From CAWUKT01 sp963923035 (GTDB taxonomy: Bacteria > Bacteroidota > Bacteroidia > J057 > JADKCL01), in the NCBI GenBank assembly GCA_963923035.1, contig CAWUKT010000029.1:1-64000 (forward strand): a stretch of 64,000 nucleotides of DNA, written 5' to 3'. The position numbers and the translations under genes are program-made. Positions 58,970 through 64,000 of the stretch are shown in pieces. Position 1 is the stretch's first letter; every line of letters begins with the position of its first letter. The notes under the pieces were generated by a model, which was given only the letters and a program-made list of their open reading frames with translations, did no database searches and was not told the DNA's origin.

Positions 58970-60081
58970 TATCGGACGTGTCTTCCCTTCCAGGTATATG
59001 ATTTTTGGTTGCCGGCCAGTCCAATCCACAGGACATAGGCGATATGGGCCAATTGCTCCGGCAATAACCAGATTAATAAGTGCAAATTACCGAAAAATGT
59101 TCCTGCGGGAATCAAAATACTGGCTTCGCCGATGATTTTGAGTCCCAGGGCCGCCAGGGCGACGGGGCGGAATTCGGGGAAGAGAACCGCTCCCAGGGAC
59201 AGCAGCACAATGCTGACCATCGCCAAATACGATGCGACCAGGGTATAGGTAATCCGCCGCTCCTCGTACTGGGTGCTTTTGCTGACCCAGCGGATCCGCT
59301 GGGCCCGGAAGGCCTGCCAGGTCGGCAGGGCCGCCGTGCGGACGATGGCCGTCCGCGATTTGGCGAAGCGGACCTCGTGGTCCGTTTCCCGAGCGATCTT
59401 GTGCATCAGCAATTCGTCGTCGCCGGAGGCGATGTGGTCGATGCCGGCGAAGCCGCCGACCGCCTCGAAAACCGAGCGGCGATAGGCCAGATTGGCGCCG
59501 TTGCACATGGTCGGGCGGCCGGAGGAAATGCTGCCCGCCCCCACTGCGATCAGGCCCATGAATTCCAGGGCCTGAAACCGCTGAAAAATCGATTTCCCCG
59601 TCAATTGTACCGGTCCGGTGACCATGCCCACATCCGTTCCCATTTCACTCACCATTCCCCGCAACCAGTGCTCCCCCATTTCACAATCCCCATCCGTCGT
59701 CACAATGATTTCTCCCTTCGTTGCCCCAATCCCCGCCGCTACCGCCGCTTTCTTGTACGCGACCCCCGACTTTTTTTCCAACGCCATCCATTTGATCCGT
59801 GCATTCCCCCTGGCTTTTTCCTCCACCACCTTCCGCGTCCCATCTTCACTGTGATCGTCCACCACCACCACCTCAAAATGGGGATAATCCTGCCGCGCCA
59901 ATGATTCCAGACAAGCCCCAATGTTGTGTTCTTCATTTCGAACCGGCACAATCACCGACACCGAAGGCCATTCTGTTTTTTCTTTCGCCGGACGCAAACG
60001 CCCAAACCACCACGACATCCGCACCAAATAGCCCGCATACCACAGCGGCAAAATCAGCGTCAGCCATTCCCAACCGTTCAT
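58969..60081 (-). CDS. Membrane glycosyltransferase family 2
   Basis: The 370-residue protein has one N-terminal helix (about 3-22) and two C-terminal helices flanking a GT-A domain. Motifs are SVIVPVRNEEHNIGAC, VVVDDHSEDGT, TTDGDCEM (DxD metal site), ASGDDELLMHK and QRIRW, the Q-x-x-R-W box of processive or ceramide-type glycosyltransferases. It transfers a sugar from a nucleotide donor to a lipid or glycan at the inner membrane. I start at ATG 60081 because it overlaps the upstream stop as ATGA; the extension to 60123 lies in that gene. It belongs to the five-gene operon. Confidence 0.88.
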   Translation of the reverse strand: MNGWEWLTLILPLWYAGYLVRMSWWFGRLRPAKEKTEWPSVSVIVPVRNEEHNIGACLESLARQDYPHFEVVVVDDHSEDGTRKVVEEKARGNARIKWMALEKKSGVAYKKAAVAAGIGATKGEIIVTTDGDCEMGEHWLRGMVSEMGTDVGMVTGPVQLTGKSIFQRFQALEFMGLIAVGAGSISSGRPTMCNGANLAYRRSVFEAVGGFAGIDHIASGDDELLMHKIARETDHEVRFAKSRTAIVRTAALPTWQAFRAQRIRWVSKSTQYEERRITYTLVASYLAMVSIVLLSLGAVLFPEFRPVALAALGLKIIGEASILIPAGTFFGNLHLLIWLLPEQLAHIAYVLWIGLAGNQKSYTWKGRHVR

Positions 60082-61061
60082 TTCCCTTCCTCCTCCCGTT
60101 GCGTCCACCGGATGTCCTGCCACGCCACCACGCCCAGCAAAGTAGGCAGCACGATGTTGATGAGGTAGATGGCAAAAGTCGCGTGGACAATGCTGCCTTC
60201 CGGCGCGCCCAGCACCCCAAACACCGTCACCGCGATGGATTCCCGCACGCCCAATTCGAGGACACCCGGCAAGGGCAAGACCGATTTGGCGAGGAAGACC
60301 AGGACACAGCCGGTCGCCATCAGCGGCACCGACAGCTCGGGCTCAAAGGCGAGGATCAGGAGAATGTATTGGGTGGTGAAAACGGCGTAGCGCAGCGTAG
60401 CGAGGAAAAAGACGCGGAGCAAGCGACCGACCTGCAATTGGAGGAGGCCCTCCCGGATCTGCTGGAGCCAGGTGCGGGAGGAATTGCGGAGCCAATGGGC
60501 GGCGCGGTGGGGGAAAAAGAGGAACAGGAAAAACGCCCCGAGGCTGAGGCTTCCGGCCACCAAAAGCGCCTGGTCCGTGGCTTTTCCAAACAAAGGGTCG
60601 GCATTCGTGCCCATGAACCAGGCCAGCACCGCGATGCCCGCCACGAGCGTCACGCCCAGCTGGCAGATGCGGTCGGCGAAGGTCGCCACCGCCGCTTCGA
60701 TCCGGTGTCCCACCGGCAAAAACAAAATCCGCCCCGCATAATCCCCAATCCGGTTCGGCGTAAAAAACCCGGCTGCCATCCCCGCCAGCACCGCTTTCTG
60801 GGCCGTCCAGCGCCCCAATTGCGGATATATCGGCCGGATCAACACCCGCCATTTCTCCGCCTCCAAGCCCAGGTTCGCGCCCACCAAAACCATACCCACG
60901 ACTGCATAGGGCCAGCCCGAAGCCGCAAAATGCTCCCAAATCGATTGGAGCGAGGCACGGTCTTCGTAGAGCCGCCAGCCGACATAGGTCAGGGCCATGA
61001 CCGACACGAAGCCCTGGAGCAGGGCCCGCCACGGAAACGATTGTCGGGGAGCGGTGGTCAT
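60078..61061 (-). CDS. Lysylphosphatidylglycerol synthase TM-region family protein (flippase-like)
   Basis: The 327-residue protein has about eight predicted helices and the typical segments EAEKWRVLIRP, AGMAAGFFTPNRIGDYAGR and LPLPGVLELGVRESIAV of the LPG-synthase transmembrane or UPF0104 family. These proteins often accompany glycosyltransferases and may translocate lipid-linked intermediates; activity here is inferred. It has no catalytic LPG synthase domain. The start at ATG 61061 lies 40 bases after the acyltransferase stop; an extension to 61166 would overlap that gene. Its stop overlaps the GT2 start. Confidence 0.85.
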   Translation of the reverse strand: MTTAPRQSFPWRALLQGFVSVMALTYVGWRLYEDRASLQSIWEHFAASGWPYAVVGMVLVGANLGLEAEKWRVLIRPIYPQLGRWTAQKAVLAGMAAGFFTPNRIGDYAGRILFLPVGHRIEAAVATFADRICQLGVTLVAGIAVLAWFMGTNADPLFGKATDQALLVAGSLSLGAFFLFLFFPHRAAHWLRNSSRTWLQQIREGLLQLQVGRLLRVFFLATLRYAVFTTQYILLILAFEPELSVPLMATGCVLVFLAKSVLPLPGVLELGVRESIAVTVFGVLGAPEGSIVHATFAIYLINIVLPTLLGVVAWQDIRWTQREEEGK

Positions 61062-61101
61062 TTTCGCGGTGAAAATACACAAATGCCGGGAGAGCAGCCG
61101 C

Positions 61102-62124
61102 CTAGGCCGCCCGGTTCCGGTTGCGAACGCGGTCCCGGATGCGGTTGATGGGCTTTTCCACCCCAAAATGGATGGCCAGGGCCGCCAGGTGGATCGGAAT
61201 CAAGGTCCAGAAAAACAGGTTCCAATCGCTGCCCATGAAATCGGGCGGCAGGAAAGCGAGGCCCAGGACGGCGAAGGAATAGTGGATCAGGAAAATCGGA
61301 TACGAGAGGTCGCCCAGCAATTGGTCGGTGCGGCGCAGCAGGGGCGAAGAAATATGCTTCTTGGGCCGGATGTCCTTCAGGAAGGCCGTCATCACGAACA
61401 TGAAGGGCAGGGACGCGTAGATGCTCAGCAAACGACCGCCGCCGTCCATCAGCGGCGTGACCGCAAAATTGGCGGCGTAGCCCAGACAAGCGCCCACAAA
61501 GAGCCATTTCGGCACCTTGAAGCGGTCTTTCTCGAAGTACAGGATACTCCCCAGCGCGAAGGGCATCGCCCCGCCGGCCTTGGAGAAATAGATCGTTTCC
61601 CAATCCCATTCCCAGACCAGCATCAACGCCAGGGCCCCCACCGACAGCCCGAACCAGGCCCAGGCCATCCAGCGTTTCCGCGCCAGCAACAGGGCCATCG
61701 CGATGTAGAAGAAAAACTCGACGTTCAGGGACCAGGCCGGCGGCACCAACGTCGATTTCCCCGCCGTATTCGCCCCGACCAGCAGGATGGTCTTCGCAAA
61801 AATCTTCAGGTCCGTCATCGGATCTTCCCCGACGACACACGACACGCAAAAATCCGCAGTCTCCTGGGGAAAGGCATGGAACACCACCCACGCCAACCCA
61901 AACGCCACCCAATAGGGCGGAAAAATGCGCAGGAAACGGTTCACCAGAAAGCGTTTCGTCCCCCCCAACTGGAATCCGTAGGACCGCTGAAGCACATAGG
62001 TCATCAGGTAGCCACTGAGCAGGTAAAACGAGAATACCGCAATGGGACCCGTATTCGTAGGGAGATCGACAAGGTGGTAGACGACCACAAACAATGCCAG
62101 CAGGTAGCGAAGAATTCCGAACAT
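61102..62124 (-). CDS. Acyltransferase family 3 membrane protein
   Basis: The 340-residue protein has ten or so membrane helices and the acyltransferase-3 hallmarks: an N-terminal FVVVYHLVDLP with the conserved His, an R-x-x-R (RFLVNRFLRIFPPYW), then LVPPAWSLNVEFFFY. The family transfers acetyl or other acyl groups to membrane-exposed sugars such as O-antigen. It starts at ATG 62124 and begins the minus-strand operon leading to the flippase-like protein, the GT2, the small protein and the PLP enzyme, so it may modify the same glycolipid or polysaccharide. Confidence 0.88.
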   Translation of the reverse strand: MFGILRYLLALFVVVYHLVDLPTNTGPIAVFSFYLLSGYLMTYVLQRSYGFQLGGTKRFLVNRFLRIFPPYWVAFGLAWVVFHAFPQETADFCVSCVVGEDPMTDLKIFAKTILLVGANTAGKSTLVPPAWSLNVEFFFYIAMALLLARKRWMAWAWFGLSVGALALMLVWEWDWETIYFSKAGGAMPFALGSILYFEKDRFKVPKWLFVGACLGYAANFAVTPLMDGGGRLLSIYASLPFMFVMTAFLKDIRPKKHISSPLLRRTDQLLGDLSYPIFLIHYSFAVLGLAFLPPDFMGSDWNLFFWTLIPIHLAALAIHFGVEKPINRIRDRVRNRNRAA

Positions 62125-62435
62125 AGGCAGTGGAAAACCCCTAATCTACGGCGGCGGACGCGGCTGTGCAAGGAGGATGAGGGCGGTCCCGGCTCCTCAC
62201 GGGCCGGGCGGTCCCTTCGACGTCGCTATCCTCCCCGGATGAGCTCCACAAGTCTTCGGCACCTACCGCGGTCGGAGCCCCTCCCACCTCCATTTTTACG
62301 TAATTCTACGTAGTCCAAATCCCGATTCCTCCGGTAGATTTTTCCCGCTCAAGTCCTGAACTTTATCTCAACGAACAATTCCACCCCAAGCATTTTTTTT
62401 ACAGACCCCCAATTTATCTAACCACAAACCCTTAC
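62125..62435. other. Divergent intergenic region with GC-rich repeats
   Basis: The first half (62140-62280) is GC-rich. GGGCGGTCCC occurs at 62181-62190 and 62206-62215, and CCCGGC pairs with GCCGGG across a 9-base loop between them. The second half is AT-rich and precedes the lipoprotein gene. No ORF, RNA gene or exact promoter element was found. Confidence 0.5.
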
Positions 62436-63074
62436 ATGAAAAGCAAATCAAATATTGTCCAACTAACCAGCCTGATGGGCATCTGCGCCCTGCTCCTATT
62501 GTTTACCAGCTGCAGGCAAGGCACCGGATTCTCCGGATTGGGCGCGAGTTCCTCCGGAGAATTTCATTTTAAAATCGAAGCCGGCCAGGCGACCGGCGTC
62601 CACAAGGTGCTCCTGGAAGTTCCCTTCGACCACCGGGCCGAGGTCGACGCCCGCCATGCGGCGGACCATCCCGATCTCGAAGGCCTCGAATTTACCGGAG
62701 ATGACCTCACGAGCGCCCGCGAAAATGGTGGCCACGTTCACCTGATGCGGGTCCAGGACAGCCTGGAACTGTTTCTCAACAACTATGTGGGACGCATTCA
62801 GATCCGCGTGCTGACCGACTATACCCCCGGCACCCTCATCAGCCAGATGGTGCCGCCTTACGACGCCGACGGGATTTTCATTCCCCTGCCCGTTACGAAT
62901 GATGACCTTACCGAAACCCTCAGAGATTCGCCTAACTATTTTTTTGAAGTTGAATACGAATTGTTAAAGAGCCCGGCCTGGGATTGTGACATTGTCCTGC
63001 AAAATTCTATCCAGACTTATTACCAGAAAGAGTATGAATTCAAGCAGCGCCGAGGCAAACAGATTGTAGACTGA
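62436..63074 (+). CDS. Lipoprotein of unknown function
   Basis: The 212-residue protein has a lipoprotein signal with lipobox LLFTSC, so it is anchored to a membrane. The mature part has a beta-rich body with GEFHFKIEAGQATGVHKVLLEVPFD near the start, ENGGHVHLMRVQDSLELFLNNY in the middle, and FEVEYELLKSPAWDCDIVLQNS near the end. I do not recognise a family. It stands alone and ends at a bidirectional hairpin at 63097-63129. Outer-membrane or periplasmic location is likely. Confidence 0.68.
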   Translation: MKSKSNIVQLTSLMGICALLLLFTSCRQGTGFSGLGASSSGEFHFKIEAGQATGVHKVLLEVPFDHRAEVDARHAADHPDLEGLEFTGDDLTSARENGGHVHLMRVQDSLELFLNNYVGRIQIRVLTDYTPGTLISQMVPPYDADGIFIPLPVTNDDLTETLRDSPNYFFEVEYELLKSPAWDCDIVLQNSIQTYYQKEYEFKQRRGKQIVD

Positions 63075-63096
63075 TTTGAAAAACGTTGAGAAAGAG

Positions 63097-63129
63097 CAAA
63101 GCCCCGCCGGACAGTTTCCGGGGGGCTTT
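63097..63129. terminator. Bidirectional terminator hairpin
   Basis: CAAAGCCCC (63097-63105) pairs with GGGGCTTTG (63121-63129), with further pairing across CCGGA and TTTCCGG. It lies between the convergent lipoprotein and SDR genes. Confidence 0.75.
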
Positions 63130-63152
63130 GTACTATTTGGGTAGGGCTGAAA

Positions 63153-64000
63153 TCAGCCTTTCTTGGCCTTGTTGGCGGAGCGGACCTGCTTCTCGATCTC
63201 GTCCCAGCTCTCCTGGGGAATGACGTCGAGGCCGGTAAACTGGCCGGCATTGTAGAGCCATTCGCCGCCGTCGATCGTGATGCAATCCCCGGTGATGTAC
63301 CCGCTGAAATCGCTGACGAGGTAGGCCGCGAGGTTTGCGAGCTCCTGGTGGTCGCCGACGCGGCGCAACGGCACCCGGTTGGTGGGATCGGCGATGTGCT
63401 CAAATCCTTTAGGGACGAGGCGGTCCCAGGCGCCTTTGGTTGGGAAGGGACCCGGCGCGATGGCGTTGGCGCGGATGCCGTACTTGGCCCACTCCGCGGC
63501 GAGCGAACGGGTCAGGGCGAGGACGCCGCCCTTGCCACAGGCACTCGGCACGACGAAGCCGGACCCCGTCCATGCGTACGTCGTGACAATATTCAGGAAA
63601 GTTCCCTTGATCTCTTCTTTGATCCAGCGCTTGCCGACGGCGAGGGTCACGTAGTAGGTACCCCGCAGCACTATGTCGACCACGACGTCAAATGCGCGGT
63701 GGGAGAGCCGCTCGGTGGGGGACACAAAGTTCCCGGCAGCATTGTTGACAACTATGTCGACCTTGCCAAACCGCTCCCAGGCGGCATCCAGCATGGCTTC
63801 GATGGTCTCGTATTTGCGGACATCGCAGGCAACCGGGAGGACTTCACCGCCGGTGGCTTTTCTGAGTTCCGACGCCGCGACTTCCAGCTTTTCGGCGTTG
63901 CGGCTGGTAATGACCACCTTGGCGCCCAAGGTGAGGAAGTACTGGCTCATGGATTTTCCCAGGCCCGAACCGCCTCCGGTCACGACGATGACTTTGTCCT
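63153..64000 (-). CDS. SDR family oxidoreductase, 2,4-dienoyl-CoA reductase-like (5' end off window)
   Basis: A short-chain dehydrogenase with the cofactor-binding TGGGSGLG, NNAAG and an NADP-type dinucleotide fold. The usual YxxxK is replaced by S-x-x-x-K (in VPSACGKGG), as in the 2,4-dienoyl-CoA reductase group, and APGPFPTKGAWDRL is typical of that subgroup. It probably reduces enoyl-CoA intermediates with NADPH in the cytoplasm. The reading frame continues without stop to the right edge (DKVIVVTGGG...), so the real start lies beyond 64000; the GTG at 63983 is internal. Confidence 0.85.
   Translation of the reverse strand, partial: DKVIVVTGGGSGLGKSMSQYFLTLGAKVVITSRNAEKLEVAASELRKATGGEVLPVACDVRKYETIEAMLDAAWERFGKVDIVVNNAAGNFVSPTERLSHRAFDVVVDIVLRGTYYVTLAVGKRWIKEEIKGTFLNIVTTYAWTGSGFVVPSACGKGGVLALTRSLAAEWAKYGIRANAIAPGPFPTKGAWDRLVPKGFEHIADPTNRVPLRRVGDHQELANLAAYLVSDFSGYITGDCITIDGGEWLYNAGQFTGLDVIPQESWDEIEKQVRSANKAKKG

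Noticed and set aside
1..64000. tRNA genes, insertion sequences and attachment sites
   Set aside because: I looked for T-loop GTTCNA patterns with paired ends, transposase motifs and flanking direct or inverted repeats, and found none that I could support by eye.

Overview
The window looks like chromosomal DNA of a Bacteroidota bacterium, most likely of the Saprospiria/Lewinella type. GC is high for that phylum (a little under 60% by eye). Three secreted proteins end in type IX secretion sorting domains (complement of 5001-9380, complement of 15155-17719, and 47171-48916). Promoters have the phylum's TTTG / TAnnTTTG form, genes lack clear Shine-Dalgarno sites, and a Kdo transferase gene indicates an LPS outer membrane. 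The assignment is inferred from gene content, not from a marker gene.

Layout. 1-230: tandem leftward promoters and a boxA-like element, probably the leader of an rRNA operon lying off the left edge. 356-2889: dCTP deaminase, a DivIVA-domain protein and a Tat-exported Rieske protein. 2890-4194: a long non-coding stretch holding two arrays of 12-bp palindromes repeated every 21 bp. 4195-15158: phenylalanine hydroxylase, a giant CEMIP-like secreted protein, a DUF3089 lipoprotein coupled to a DUF3524 glycosyltransferase, a YhdJ-type DNA methyltransferase, an M81 metallopeptidase, a DoxX-like protein and a RibD/DHFR-like reductase. 15155-22084: a secreted beta-propeller protein, an ECF sigma factor with an anti-sigma/beta-barrel fusion, an unknown two-gene unit and a DsbA-like protein. 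22429-26830: two exported caspase-fold proteins, the first with its catalytic Cys replaced by Ser. 26827-31668: Kdo transferase, an aspartoacylase-like protein, a GCS2-CBS fusion and an antitoxin-like small protein. 32021-39767: a Sco protein, a TPR histidine kinase, a zinc-ribbon protein next to a CHAT-STAND-TPR protein, a third 21-bp array and a hypothetical protein. 40108-46631: holin-4 family membrane protein, symporter/flavin monooxygenase/aldo-keto reductase operon, and a second ECF sigma/anti-sigma pair. 47171-53570: DUF4397 T9SS protein, a polytopic membrane protein, a secreted unknown, an M28 peptidase and a deoxynucleoside kinase. 53956-57684: an H-NOX, hybrid kinase and LytTR regulator operon. 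57792-62124: a five-gene minus-strand operon for a membrane or surface glycolipid plus a PLP enzyme. 62436-64000: a lipoprotein and a partial SDR gene.

System-level points. The most unusual signal is non-coding. Three arrays (2968-3315, 3451-3747, 38529-39101) have different palindromic cores but the same 21-bp pitch, two turns of B-DNA. The best immune-like locus is the zinc-ribbon/CHAT-STAND-TPR pair at 35028-38526, which joins a predicted protease, an NTPase switch and a TPR sensor whose base composition differs from the rest of the gene. The H-NOX operon looks like a gas-sensing phosphorelay, but its LytTR regulator lacks the phospho-acceptor Asp, and 22-bp-spaced direct repeats lie over the operon promoter. 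No tRNA gene, CRISPR array, IS element or prophage was seen.
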